Shown here piece by piece: positions 27,101 through 41,600 of a DNA stretch of 64,000 bases. The stretch lies in the NCBI GenBank assembly GCA_963555705.1, contig OY743169.1, forward strand, positions 43,884,124-43,948,123, in the 5' to 3' direction. Every line of letters begins with the position of its first letter. Within the stretch, counting starts at the first letter, position 1. Position numbers and translations under genes: made by a program. The stretch is from Ligustrum vulgare. Lineage: Eukaryota > Streptophyta > Magnoliopsida > Lamiales > Oleaceae. The notes beneath the pieces were generated by a model. That model was not told the origin of the DNA. It saw nothing but the letters and a program-made list of their open reading frames with translations, and made no database searches.

Positions 27101-30100
27101 TGATATTGCTTTTTGGAAGTTTTCCAGAACCAGTTTGAACGGCCTTTTTATTGTTCGAAGAAAACATCTTTTTAGGAGTTTGAGGAATTCTTCAAAGAAC
27201 CAAAAAATTATTAGCAGCAGAAAGGCCAAGGGTATTTGAAGAAGAAGAATTTTGAGAATTTTTATTGCAATATTTGTTGTAATCTTCAATTGAAGGATTT
27301 CGGCAAGATATTTTTCCTGCCTTTACTTTTTGAAAAAGTTGGAGCAGAGGAAGCCATATTTTCAAGAACTTTGTTGCACCAATCTATGTTGGCACTTATC
27401 TTTTGATTTCACTCTTTCGGTTTCCTTACATTCACTTCGAAGAGAAACAATTTTAAATTATGAACTCGATCATCTCTGAATTCGTCAAGATAACTTTGGT
27501 CATGTAGCCATTTTTATTTTTGAAATTCATCATGAAGATATTCATCCAAATCCATTCCACGGAAATCATGTCCTATTTTGAGTTGGTCTTAGATGAATCT
27601 TGAATCGAAGATTTTGAAGCAATTTAAGCAAGGAATGCAATTTTTCTGCTAAAATTGACTTTTCTTAGGGTTTTTGCATTTTGTATGGACTGCTAATAAA
27701 AAACTATTCTTTTGAAAAAGGAAATTAGTGTGGGCACCCTGAAGTTTCTTTGAAACTTCTAGGAGACCTTCGTCATACTTTTTTTTTCTGAAGAGTTGAA
27801 AAACCTTGGGACACCAGAATTTTGAACAATAAAAAAATCCCGAGAGAGGATCCATGAGACTTTGAAATTGAGGGCAAATTGGAATAAATCATTTTCATGA
27901 GGCCATAAAATGGTTTTTGCCACCTTCATAAAGTGTTTCAATCATTGAAGAGAAAGACTAGGTGAAATATTCATTCACACTTAAAAACCTTTTTGGAAAA
28001 CTATTTTGACATTATTGAAGGAAGAGGCCAATCCAAGAATGATAAATCGGTCTAAAGAAGAAAACATTAAACAAAACATCTTGGTTATCCAAGTAATTGA
28101 AATGAGAAGAGAAATCCTCCCGCTTTGAAAGGTTCATCTTTTTCTCCAGCCAAGGGTATTGTCCACAGTTTTAAAATGATAACACTTTGCAAACTGACAA
28201 TTTTGAAAAATCAATATGTTGAGGATTTTGTTTATTTTGGTATGAGTAATGACTGCAGCTTTGGTCTTGAGTAAGATCTTTTCGTAAAACTCACGGGTTT
28301 TTGATGGGTAAGGAAGAAATTAGAAATTGGGTGGAATAATATCAGATCAGCATTCATGAAAATCTAAATTTTTAAAAACCTATGGGGGTTTCCATATTTT
28401 GAAGATTGCAAGAAATTTATTTTTAACAAGATATCGAAAATATTTGATATTGCTTTTTGGAAGTTTTCCAGAACCAGTTTGAACGGCCTTTTTATTGTTC
28501 GAAGAAAACATCTTTTCAGGGGTTTGAGGAATTTTTCAAAGAACCAAAAAATTATTAGCAGCAGAAAGGCCAAGGGTATTTGAAGAAGAAGAATTTTGAG
28601 AATTTTTATTGCAATATTTGTTGTAATCTTCAATTGAAGGATTTCGGCAAGATATTTTTCCTGCCTTTACTTTTTGAAAAAGTTGGAGCAGAGGAAGCCA
28701 TATTTTCAAGAACTTTGTTGCACCAATCTATGTTGGCACTTATCTTTTGATTTCACTCTTTCGGTTTCCTTACATTCACTTCGAAGAGAAACAATTTTAA
28801 ATTATGAACTCGATCATCTCTGAAATCGTCAAGATAACTTTGGTCATGTAGCCATTTTTATTTTTGAAATTCATCATGAAGAGATTCATCCAAATCCATT
28901 CCACGGAAATCATGTCCTGTTTTGAGTTGGTCTTAGATGAATCTTGAATCGAAGATTTTGAAGCAATTTAAGCAAGGAATGCAATTTTTCTGCTAAAATT
29001 GACTTTTCTTAGGGTTTTTGCATTTTGTATGGACTGCTAATAAAAAACTATTCTTTTGAAAAAGGAAATTAGTGTGGGCACCCTGAAGTTTCTTTGAAAC
29101 TTCTAGGAGACCTTCATCATACTTTATTTTTGGTGAATAATTGAAAAACCTTGGGACGCCAGTATTTTGAACAATAAAAAAGTCCCGAGAGAGGATCCAT
29201 GAGACTTTAAAATTGATGGCAAGTTGGAATAAATCATTTTCACGAGGCCATAAAATGGTTTTTGCCACCTTCATAAAGTGTTTCAATCATTGAAGAGAAA
29301 GACTAGGTGAAATATTCATTCACACTTAAAAACCTTTTTGGAAAACTATTTTGACATTATTGAAGGAAGAGGCCAATCCAAGAATGATAAATCGGTCTAA
29401 AGAAGAAAATATTAAACAAAACATCTTGGTTATCCAAGTAATTGAAATGAGAAGAGAAATCCTCACGCTTTGAAAGGTTCATCTTTTTCTCCAGCCAAGG
29501 GTATTGTCCACAGTTTTAAAATGATAACACTTTGCAAACTGACAATTTTGATAAATCAATATGTTGAGGATTTTGTTTATTTTGGTATGTGTAATGACTG
29601 CAGCTTTGGTCTTGAGTAAGATCTTTTCGTAAAACTCACGAGGTTTTTGATGGGTAAGGAAGAAATTAGAAATTGGGTGGAATAATATCAGATCAGCATT
29701 CATGAAAATCTAAATTTTTAAAAACCTATGGGGTTTTCCATATATTGAAGATTGGAAGAAATTTATTTTTAACAAGATATCGAAAATATTCGATATTACT
29801 TTTTGGAAGTTTTCCAGAACAAGTTTCAATGGCCTTTTTATAGTTCGAAGAAAACATCTTTTCAGGAGTTTGAGGAATTCTTCAAAGAACCAAAAAATTA
29901 TTAGCAGCAGAAAGGCCAAGGGTATTTGAAGAAGAAGAATTTTGAGAATTTTTATTGGAATATTTGTTGTAATCTTAAATTGAAGGATTTCGGCAAGACA
30001 TTTTTTCTGCCTTTACTTTTTGAAAAAGTTGGAGCAGAGGAAGCCATATTTTCAAGAACTTTATTGCACCAATCTATGTTGGCACTTATCTTTTGATTTC

Positions 30101-33100
30101 ACTCTTTCGGTTTCCTTACATTCACTTCGAAGAGAAACAATTTCAAATTATGAACTCGATCATCTCTGAATTCGTCAAGATAACTTTGGTCATGTAGCCA
30201 TTTTTATTTTTGAAATTCATCATGAAGAGATTCATCCAAATCCATTCCACGGAAATCATGTCCGGTTTTGAGTTGGTCTTAGATGAATCTTTAATTGAAG
30301 ATTTTGAAGGAATTTAAGCAAGGAATGCAATTTTTCTGCTAAAATTGACATTTCTTCAGGTTATTGCATTTTGTATGGACTGCGAATAAAAAACTATTCT
30401 TTTGAACAAGGAAATTAGTGTGGGCATCCTGAAGTTTCTTTGAAACTTCTAGGAGACCTTCATCATACTTTTTTTTTGCTGAATAGTTGAAAAACCTTGG
30501 GACACCAGTATTTTGAACAATAAAAAAGTCCCGAGAGAGGATCCATGAGACTTTAAAATTGAGGGAAACTGGAATAAATCATTTTCAAGAGGCCATAAAA
30601 TGGTTTTTGCCACCTTCATAAAGTGTTTCAATCATTGAAGAGAAAGACTAGGTGAAATATTCATTCCAACTTTAAAACCTTTTTGGAAAACTATTTTGAC
30701 ATTATTGAAGGAAGAGGCCAATCCAAGAATGATAAATCGGCCTAAAGAAGAAAACATTAAACAAAACATCTTGGTTATCCAAGTAATTGAAATGAGAAGA
30801 GAAATCCTCACGCTTTGAAAGGTTCATCTTTTTCTCCAGCCAAGGGTATTGTCCACAGTTTTAAAATGATAACACTTTGCAAACTGACAATTTTGAAAAA
30901 TCAATATGTTGAGGATTTTGTTTATTTTGGTATGAGTAATAACTGCAGCTTTGGTCTTGAGTAAGATCTTTTCGTAAAACTCACGAGGTTTTTGATGGGT
31001 TAGGAAGAAATTAGAAATTGGGTGGAATAATATCAAATCAGCATTCATGAAAATCTAAAATTTTAAAAACATATGGGGGTTTCCATATTTTGAAGATTGG
31101 AAGAAATTTATTTTTAACAAAATATCGAAAATATTTGATATTGCTTTTTGGAAGTTTTCCAGAACCAGTTTGAACGGCCTTTTTATTGTTCGAAGAAAAC
31201 ATCTTTTTAGGAGTTTGAGGAATTCTTCAAAGAACCAAAAAATTATTAGCAGCAGAAAGGCCAAGGGTATTTGAAGAAGAAGAATTTTGAGAATTTTTAT
31301 TGCAATATTTGTTGTAATCTTCAATTGAAGGATTTCGGCAAGATATTTTTCCTGCCTTTACTTTTTGAAAAAGTTGGAGCAGAGGAAGCCATATTTTCAA
31401 GAACTTTGTTGCACCAATCTATGTTGGCACTTATCTTTTGATTTCACTCTTTCGGTTTCCTTACATTCACTTCGAAGAGAAACAATTTTAAATTATGAAC
31501 TCGATCATCTCTGAATTCGTCAAGATAACTTTGGTCATGTAGCCATTTTTATTTTTGAAATTCATCATGAAGATATTCATCCAAATCCATTCCACGGAAA
31601 TCATGTCCTATTTTGAGTTGGTCTTAGATGAATCTTGAATCGAAGATTTTGAAGCAATTTAAGCAAGGAATGCAATTTTTCTGCTAAAATTGACTTTTCT
31701 TAGGGTTTTTGCATTTTGTATGGACTGCTAATAAAAAACTATTCTTTTGAAAAAGGAAATTAGTGTGGGCACCCTGAAGTTTCTTTGAAACTTCTAGGAG
31801 ACCTTCGTCATACTTTTTTTTTCTGAAGAGTTGAAAAACCTTGGGACACCAGAATTTTGAACAATAAAAAAATCCCGAGAGAGGATCCATGAGACTTTGA
31901 AATTGAGGGCAAATTGGAATAAATCATTTTCATGAGGCCATAAAATGGTTTTTGCCACCTTCATAAAGTGTTTCAATCATTGAAGAGAAAGACTAGGTGA
32001 AATATTCATTCACACTTAAAAACCTTTTTGGAAAACTATTTTGACATTATTGAAGGAAGAGGCCAATCCAAGAATGATAAATCGGTCTAAAGAAGAAAAC
32101 ATTAAACAAAACATCTTGGTTATCCAAGTAATTGAAATGAGAAGAGAAATCCTCCCGCTTTGAAAGGTTCATCTTTTTCTCCAGCCAAGGGTATTGTCCA
32201 CAGTTTTAAAATGATAACACTTTGCAAACTGACAATTTTGAAAAATCAATATGTTGAGGATTTTGTTTATTTTGGTATGAGTAATGACTGCAGCTTTGGT
32301 CTTGAGTAAGATCTTTTCGTAAAACTCACGGGTTTTTGATGGGTAAGGAAGAAATTAGAAATTGGGTGGAATAATATCAGATCAGCATTCATGAAAATCT
32401 AAATTTTTAAAAACCTATGGGGGTTTCCATATTTTGAAGATTGCAAGAAATTTATTTTTAACAAGATATCGAAAATATTTGATATTGCTTTTTGGAAGTT
32501 TTCCAGAACCAGTTTGAACGGCCTTTTTATTGTTCGAAGAAAACATCTTTTCAGGGGTTTGAGGAATTTTTCAAAGAACCAAAAAATTATTAGCAGCAGA
32601 AAGGCCAAGGGTATTTGAAGAAGAAGAATTTTGAGAATTTTTATTGCAATATTTGTTGTAATCTTCAATTGAAGGATTTCGGCAAGATATTTTTCCTGCC
32701 TTTACTTTTTGAAAAAGTTGGAGCAGAGGAAGCCATATTTTCAAGAACTTTGTTGCACCAATCTATGTTGGCACTTATCTTTTGATTTCACTCTTTCGGT
32801 TTCCTTACATTCACTTCGAAGAGAAACAATTTTAAATTATGAACTCGATCATCTCTGAAATCGTCAAGATAACTTTGGTCATGTAGCCATTTTTATTTTT
32901 GAAATTCATCATGAAGAGATTCATCCAAATCCATTCCACGGAAATCATGTCCTGTTTTGAGTTGGTCTTAGATGAATCTTGAATCGAAGATTTTGAAGCA
33001 ATTTAAGCAAGGAATGCAATTTTTCTGCTAAAATTGACTTTTCTTAGGGTTTTTGCATTTTGTATGGACTGCTAATAAAAAACTATTCTTTTGAACAAGG

Positions 33101-33298
33101 AAATTAGTGTGGGCATCCTGAAGTTTCTTTGAAACTTCTAGGAGACCTTCATCATACTTTATTTTTGCTGAATAATTGAAAAACCTTGGGACGCCAGTAT
33201 TTTGAACAATAAAAAAGTCCCGAGAGAGGATCCATGAGACTTTAAAATTGATGGCAAGTTGGAATAAATCATTTTCAGGAGGCAATAAAATGGTTTTT
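21194..33298. repeat. Higher-order repeat H-I-J (trimer, three copies of 4,035 bp)
   Basis: Monomers start at 21194, 22539, 23884, then 25229, 26574, 27919, then 29264, 30609, 31954. Each is 1,345 bp and each trimer is exactly 4,035 bp. Copies appear base-for-base identical over most of their length. Rare variants repeat at the same phase: TCTTTAATTGAAG (22218, 26253, 30288), TCAGGTTATTGC (22287 and equivalents), ACCTTCGTCATAC (23731 and equivalents) and AACTCACGGGTTTTTG (24254 and equivalents). The exception is the zone around the H start, which exists in two versions (see the tract at 29059-29310). Confidence 0.93.
29059..29310. other. Mosaic tract at the m22/m23 boundary
   Basis: Around 29059-29081 the sequence has GAAAAAGGAAATTAGTG and GGGCACCCTG, which otherwise mark the I-type units (near 23676, 27711, 31746). 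From 29116 onward it has CATCATACTTTATTTTTGG, CACGAGGCC and ATTCATTCACACTT, which match the end of m16 and start of m17 (21051-21260). The equivalent places in the neighbouring trimers (25080-25290 and 33150-33360) read instead TTTTTGCTG, CAGGAGGCAA and ATTCATTCCAACTT. The switch therefore falls between 29082 and 29115. Confidence 0.85.
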
Positions 33299-36200
33299 GC
33301 CACCTTCATAAAGTGTTTCAATCATTGAAGAGAAAGACTAGGTGAAATATTCATTCCAACTTTAAAACCTTTTTGGAAAACTATTTTGACATTATTGAAG
33401 GAAGAGGCCAATCCAAGAATGATAAATCGGTCTAAAGAAGAAAATATTAAACAAAACATCTTGGTTATCCAAGTAATTGAAATGAGAAGAGAAATCCTCA
33501 CGCTTTGAAAGGTTCATCTTTTTCTCCAGCCAAGGGTATTGTCCACAGTTTTAAAATGATAACACTTTGCAAACTGACAATTTTGAAAAATCAATATGTT
33601 GAGGATTTTGTTTATTTTGGTATGAGTAATGACTGCAGCTTTGGTCTTGAGTAAGATCTTTTCGTAAAACTCACGAGGTTTTTGATGGGTAAGGAAGAAA
33701 TTAGAAATTGGGTGGAATAATATCAGATCAGCATTCATGAAAATCTAAATTTTTAAAAACCTATGGGGTTTTCCATATATTGAAGATTGGAAGAAATTTA
33801 TTTTTAACAAGATATCGAAAATATTTGATATTGCTTTTTGGAAGGTTTCCAGAACCAGTTTGAACGTCCTTTTTATAGTTTGAAGAAAACATCTTTTCAG
33901 GAGTTTTAGGAATTTTTCAAAGAACCAAAAAATTATTAGCAGCAGAAAGGCCAAGGGTATTTGAAGAAGAAAAATTTTGAGAATTTTTATTGCAATATTT
34001 GTTGTAATCTTCAATTGAAGGATTTCGGCAAGATATTTTTCCTGCCTTTACTTTTTGAAAAAGTTGGAGCAGAGGAAGCCATATTTTCAAGAACTTTGTT
34101 GCACCAATCTATGTTGGCACTTATCATTTGATTTCACTCTTTCGATTTCCTTACATTCACTTCGAAGAGAAACAATTTTAAATTATGAACTCGATCATCT
34201 CTGAATTCGTCAAGATAACTTTGGTCATGTAGCCATTTTTATTTTTGAAATTCATCATGAAGAGATTCATCCAAATCCATTCCACGGAAATCATGTCCTG
34301 TTTTGAGTTGGTCTTAGATGAATCTTGAATCGAAGATTTTGAAGCAATTTAAGCAAGGAATGCAATTTTTCTGCTAAAATTGACTTTTCTTAGGGTTTTT
34401 GCATTTTGTATGGACTGCTAATAAAAAACTATTCTTTTGAACAAGGAAATTAGTGTGGGCATCCTGAAGTTTCTTTGAAACTTCTAGGAGACCTTCATCA
34501 TACTTTTTTTTTGCTGAATAATTGAAAAACCTTGGGACGCCAGTATTTTGAACAATAAAAAAGTCCCGAGAGAGGATCCATGAGACTTTAAAATTGAGGG
34601 CAACTTGGAATAAATCAATTTCGTGAGGCCATAAAATGGTTTTTGCCACCTTCATAAAGTGTTTCAATCATTGAAGAGAAAGACTAGGTGAAATATTCAT
34701 TCCAACTTTAAAACCTTTTTGGAAAACTATTTTGACATTATTGAAGGAAGAGGCCAATCCAAGAACGATAAATCGGTCTCAAGAAGAAAACGTTAAACAA
34801 AACATCTTGGTTATCCAAGTAATTGAAATGAGAAGAGAAATCCTCACGCTTTGAAAGGTTCATCTTTTTCTCCAGCCAAGGGTATTGTCCACAGTTTTAA
34901 AATGATAACACTTTGCAAACTGACAATTTTGAAAAATCAATATGTTGAGGATTTTGTTTATTTTGGTATGAGTAATGACTGCAGCTTTGGTCTTGAGTAA
35001 GATCTTTTCGTAAAACTCACGGGTTTTTGATGGGTAAGGAAGAAATTAGAAATTGGGTGGAATAATATCAGATCAGCATTCATGAAAATCTAAATTTTTA
35101 AAAACCTATGGGGGTTTCCATATTTTGAAGATTGCAAGAAATTTATTTTTAACAAGATATCGAAAATATTTGATATTGCTTTTTGGAAGTTTTCCAGAAC
35201 CAGTTTGAACGGCCTTTTTATTGTTCGAAGAAAACATCTTTTCAGGGGTTTGAGGAATTTTTCAAAGAACCAAAAAATTATTAGCAGCAGAAAGGCCAAG
35301 GGTATTTGAAGAAGAAAACATTTGAGAATTTTTATTGCAATATTTGTTGTAATCTTCAATTGAAGGATTTCGGCAAGATATTTTTCCTTCCTTTACTTTT
35401 TGAAAAAGTTGGAGCAGAGGAAGCCATATTTTCAAGAACTTTGTTGCACCAATCTATGTTGGCACTTATCTTTTGATTTCACTCTTTCGGTTTCCTTACA
35501 TTCACTTCGAAGAGAAACAATTTTAAATTATGAACTCGATCATCTCTGAATTCGTCAAGATAACTTTGGTCATGTAGCCATTTTTATTTTTGAAATTCAT
35601 CATGAAGAGATTCATCCAAATCCATTCCACGGAAATCATGTCCTGTTTTGAGTTGGTCTTAGATGAATCTTGAATCGAAGATTCTGAAGCAATTTAAGCA
35701 AGGAATGCAATTTTTCTTCTAAAATTGACTTTTCTTAGGGTTTTTGCATTTTGTATGGACTGCTAATAAAAAACTATTCTTTTGAACAAGGAAATTAGTG
35801 TGGGCATCCTGAAGTTTCTTTGAAACTTCTAGGAGACCTTCATCATACTTTATTTTTGCTTGAATAATTGAAAAACCTTGGGACGCCAGTATTTTGAACA
35901 ATAAAAAAGTCCCGAGAGAGGATCCATGAGACTTTAAAATTGATGGCAAGTTGGAATAAATCATTTTCAGGAGGCCATAAAATGGTTTTTGCCACCTTCA
36001 TAAAGTGTTTCAATCATTGAAGAGAAAGACTAGGTGAAATATTCATTCCAACTTTAAAACCTTTTTGGAAAACTATTTTGACATTATTGAAGGAAGAGGC
36101 CAATCCAAGAACGATAAATCGGTCTGAAGAAGAAAACGTTAAACAAAACATCTTGGTTATCCAAGTAATTGAAATGAGAAGAGAAATCCTCACGCTTTGA

Positions 36201-38686
36201 AAGGTTCATCTTTTTCTCCAGCCAAGGGTATTGTCCACAGTTTTAAAATGATAACACTTTGCAAACTGACAATTTTTAAAAATCAATCTGTTGAGGATTT
36301 TGTTTATTTTGGTATGAGTAATGACTGCAGCTTTGGTATTGAGTAAGATCTTTTCGTAAAACTCACGAGGTTTTTGATGGGTAAGGAAGAAATTAGAAAT
36401 TGGGTGGAATAATATCAGATGCTGACATTCATGAAAATCTAAATTTTTAAAAGCCTATGGGGGTTTCCATATTTTGAAGATTGCAAGAAATTTATTTTTA
36501 ACAAGATATCGAAAATATTTGATATTGCTTTTTGGAAGTTTTCCAGAACCAGTTTGAACGGCCTTTTTATTGTTCGAAGAAAACATCTTTTCAGGAGTTT
36601 GAGGAATTTTTCAAAGAACCAAAAAATTATTAGCAGCAGAAAGGCCAAGGGTATTTGAAGAAGAAGAATTTTGAGAATTTTTATTGCAATATTTGTTGTA
36701 ATCTTCAATTGAAGGATTTCGGCAAGATATTTTTCCTGCCTTTACTTTTTGAAAAAGTTGGAGCAGAGGAAGCCATATTTTCAAGAACTTTGTTGCACCA
36801 ATCTATGTTGGCACTTATCTTTTGATTTCACTCTTTCGGTTTCCTTACATTCACTTCGAAGAGAAACAATTTTAAATTATGAACTCGATCATCTCTGAAA
36901 TCGTCAAGATAACTTTGGTCATGTAGCCATTTTTATTTTTGAAATTCATCATGAAGAGATTCATCCAAATCCATTCCACGGAAATCGTGTCCTGTTTTGA
37001 GTTGGTCTTAGATGAATCTTGAATCGAAGATTTTGAAGCAATTTAAGCAAGGAATGCAATTTTTCTGCTAAAATTTACTTTTCTTAGGGTTTTTGCATTT
37101 TGTATGGACTGCTAATAAAAAACTATTCTTTTGAACAAGGAAATTAGTGTGGGCATCCTGAAGTTTCTTTGAAACTTCTAGGAGACCTTCATCATACTTT
37201 ATTTTTGCTGAATAATTGAAAAACCTTGGGACGCCAGTATTTTGAACAATAAAAAAGTCCCGAGAGAGGATCCATGAGACTTTAAAATTGATGGCAAGTT
37301 GGAATAAATCATTTTCAGGAGGCCATAAAATGGTTTTTGCCACCTTCATAAAGTGTTTCAATCATTGAAGAGAAAGACTAGGTGAAATATTCATTCCAAC
37401 TTTAAAACCTTTTTGGAAAACTATTTTGACATTATTGAAGGAAGAGGCCAATCCAAGAACGATAAATCGGTCTGAAGAAGAAAACGTTAAACAAAACATC
37501 TTGGTTATCCAAGTAATTGAAATGAGAAGAGAAATCCTCACGCTTTGAAAGGTTCATCTTTTTCTCCAGCCAAGGGTATTGTCCACAGTTTTAAAATGAT
37601 AACACTTTGCAAACTGACAATTTTTAAAAATCAATCTGTTGAGGATTTTGTTTATTTTGGTATGAGTAATGACTGCAGCTTTGGTATTGAGTAAGATCTT
37701 TTCGTAAAACTCACGAGGTTTTTGATGGGTAAGGAAGAAATTAGAAATTGGGTGGAATAATATCAGATGCTGACATTCATGAAAATCTAAATTTTTAAAA
37801 GCCTATGGGGGTTTCCATATTTTGAAGATTGCAAGAAATTTATTTTTAACAAGATATCGAAAATATTTGATATTGCTTTTTGGAAGTTTTCCAGAACCAG
37901 TTTGAACGGCCTTTTTATTGTTCGAAGAAAACATCTTTTCAGGAGTTTGAGGAATTTTTCAAAGAACCAAAAAATTATTAGCAGCAGAAAGGCCAAGGGT
38001 ATTTGAAGAAGAAGAATTTTGAGAATTTTTATTGCAATATTTGTTGTAATCTTCAATTGAAGGATTTCGGCAAGATATTTTTCCTGCCTTTACTTTTTGA
38101 AAAAGTTGGAGCAGAGGAAGCCATATTTTCAAGAACTTTGTTGCACCAATCTATGTTGGCACTTATCTTTTGATTTCACTCTTTCGGTTTCCTTACATTC
38201 ACTTCGAAGAGAAACAATTTTAAATTATGAACTCGATCATCTCTGAAATCGTCAAGATAACTTTGGTCATGTAGCCATTTTTATTTTTGAAATTCATCAT
38301 GAAGAGATTCATCCAAATCCATTCCACGGAAATCGTGTCCTGTTTTGAGTTGGTCTTAGATGAATCTTGAATCGAAGATTTTGAAGCAATTTAAGCAAGG
38401 AATGCAATTTTTCTGCTAAAATTTACTTTTCTTAGGGTTTTTGCATTTTGTATGGACTGCTAATAAAAAACTATTCTTTTGAACAAGGAAATTAGTGTGG
38501 GCATCCTGAAGTTTCTTTGAAACTTCTAGGAGACCTTCATCATACTTTATTTTTGCTGAATTATTGAAAAACCTTGGGACGCTAGTATTTTGAACAATAA
38601 AAAAGTCCCGAGAGAGGATCCATGAGACTTTAAAATTGATGGCAAGTTGGAATAAATCATTTTCAGGAGGCAATAAAATGGTTTTT
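33299..38686. repeat. Monomers m26-m29, including a near-identical pair
   Basis: Starts are at 33299, 34645, 35991 and 37339. m26 opens like an H unit and then becomes a different type, with GAACGTCC near 33863 and AGTTTGAAG near 33877. m27 has TCGGTCTCAAGAAG near 34773. m28 and m29 are 1,348 bp each and nearly identical. They share TCTGAAGAAGAAAACG, AATCAATCTGTTGAGG, GGTATTGAGTAAG and the altered AGATGCTGACATTCATG in place of AGATCAGCATTCATG (near 36417 and 37765). Confidence 0.88.
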
Positions 38687-41600
38687 GCCACCTTCATAAA
38701 GTGTTTCAATCATTGAAGAGAAAGACTAGGTGAAATATTCATTCCAACTTTAAAACCTTTTTGGAAAACTATTTTGACATTATTGAAGGAAGAGGCCAAT
38801 CCAAGAATGATAAATCGGTCTAAAGAAGAAAACATTAAACAAAACATCTTGGTTATCCAAGTAATTGAAATGAGAAGAGAAATCCTCACGCTTTGAAAGG
38901 TTCATCTTTTTCTCCAGCCAAGGGTATTGTCCACAGTTTTAAAATGATAACACTTTGCAAACTGACAATTTTGAAAAATCAATATGTTGAGGATTTTGTT
39001 TATTTTGGTATGAGTAATGACTGCAGCTTTGGTCTTGAGTAAGATCTTTTCGTAAAACTCACGAGGTTTTTGATGGGTAAGGAAGAAATTAGAAATTGGG
39101 TGGAATAATATCAGATCAACATTCATGAAAATCTAAATTTTTAAAAACCTATGGGGTTTTCCATATATTGAAGATTGGAAGAAATTTATTTTTAACAAGA
39201 TATCGAAAATATTTGATATTGCTTTTTGGAAGTTTTCCAGAACCAGTTTGAACGTCCTTTTTATAGTTTGAAGAAAACATCTTTTCAGGAGTTTTAGGAA
39301 TTTTTCAAAGAACCAAAAAATTATTAGCAGCAGAATGGCCAAGGGTATTTGAAGAAGAAAAATTTTGAGAATTTTTATTGCAATATTTGTTGTAATCTTC
39401 AATTGAAGGATTTCGGCAAGATATTTTTCCTGCCTTTACTTTTTGAAAAAGTTGGAGCAGAGGAAGCCATATTTTCAAGAACTTTGTTGCACCAATCTAT
39501 GTTGGCACTTATCATTTGATTTCACTCTTTCGGTTTCCTTACATTCACTTCGAAGAGAAACAATTTTAAATTATGAACTCGATCATCTCTGAATTCGTCA
39601 AGATAACTTTGGTCATGTAGCCATTTTTATTTTTGAAATTCATCATGAAGAGATTCATCCAAATCCATTCCACGGAAATCATGTCCTGTTTTGAGTTGGT
39701 CTTAGATGAATCTTGAATCGAAGATTTTGAAGCAATTTAAGCAAGGAATGCAATTTTTCTGCTAAAATTGACTTTTCTTAGGGTTTTTGCATTTTGTATG
39801 GACTGCTAATAAAAAACTATTCTTTTGAACAAGGAAATTAGTGTGGGCATCCTGAAGTTTCTTTGAAACTTCTAGGAGACCTTCATCATACTTTATTTTT
39901 GCTGAATAATTGAAAAACCTTGGGACGCTAGTATTTTGAACAATAAAAAAGTCCCGAGAGAGGATCCATGAGACTTTAAAATTGATGGCAAGTTGGAATA
40001 AATCATTTTCAGGAGGCAATAAAATGGTTTTTGCCACCTTCATAAAGTGTTTCAATCATTGAAGAGAAAGACTAGGTGAAATATTCATTCCAACTTTAAA
40101 ACCTTTTTGGAAAACTATTTTGACATTATTGAAGGAAGAGGCCAATCCAAGAATGATAAATCGGTCTAAAGAAGAAAACATTAAACAAAACATCTTGGTT
40201 ATCCAAGTAATTGAAATGAGAAGAGAAATCCTCACGCTTTGAAAGGTTCATCTTTTTCTCCAGCCAAGGGTATTGTCCACAGTTTTAAAATGATAACACT
40301 TTGCAAACTGACAATTTTGAAAAATCAATATGTTGAGGATTTTGTTTATTTTGGTATGAGTAATGACTGCAGCTTTGGTCTTGAGTAAGATCTTTTCGTA
40401 AAACTCACGAGGTTTTTGATGGGTAAGGAAGAAATTAGAAATTGGGTGGAATAATATCATATCAGCATTCATGAAAATCTAAATTTTTAAAAACCTATGG
40501 GGGTTTCCATATTTTGAAGATTGCAAGAAATTTATTTTTAACAAGATATCGAAAATATTTGATATTGCTTTTTGGAAGTTTTCCAGAACCAGTTTGAACG
40601 GCCTTTTTATTGTTCGAATAAAACATCTTTTCAGGAGTTTTAGGAATTTTTCAAAGAACCAAAAAATTATTAGCAGCAGAAAGGCCAAGGGTATTTGAAG
40701 AAGAAAAATTTTGAGAATTTTTATTGCAATATTTGTTGTAATCTTCAATTGAAGGATTTCGGCAAGATATTTTTCCTGCCTTTACTTTTTGAAAAAGTTG
40801 GAGCAGAGGAAGCCATATTTTCAAGAACTTTGTTGCACCAATCTATGTTGGCACTTATCTTTTGATTTCACTCTTTCGGTTTCCTTACATTCACTTCGAA
40901 GAGAAACAATTTTAAATTATGAACTCGATCATCTCTGAATTCGTCAAGATAACTTTGGTCATGTAGCCATTTTTATTTTTGAAATTCATCATGAAGAGAT
41001 TCATCCAAATCCATTCCACGGAAATCGTGTCCTGTTTTGAGTTGGTCTTAGATGAATCTTGAATCGAAGATTTTGAAGCAATTTAAGCAAGGAATGCAAT
41101 TTTTCTGCTAAAATTGACTTTTCTTAGGGTTTTTGCATTTTGTATGGACTGCTAATAAAAAACTATTCTTTTGAACAAGGAAATTAGTGTGGGCATCCTG
41201 AAGTTTCTTTGAAACTTCTAGGAGACCTTCATCATACTTTATTTTTGCTGAATTATTGAAAAACCTTGGGACGCTAGTATTTTGAACAATAAAAAAGTCC
41301 CGAGAGAGGATCCATGAGACTTTAAAATTGATGGCAAGTTGGAATAAATCATTTTCAGGAGGCAATAAAATGGTTTTTGCCACCTTCATAAAGTGTTTCA
41401 ATCATTGAAGAGAAAGACTAGGTGAAATATTCATTCCAACTTTAAAACCTTTTTGGAAAACTATTTTGACATTATTGAAGGAAGAGGCCAATCCAAGAAT
41501 GATAAATCGGTCTAAAGAAGAAAACATTAAACAAAACATCTTGGTTATCCAAGTAATTGAAATGAGAAGAGAAATCCTCACGCTTTGAAAGGTTCATCTT

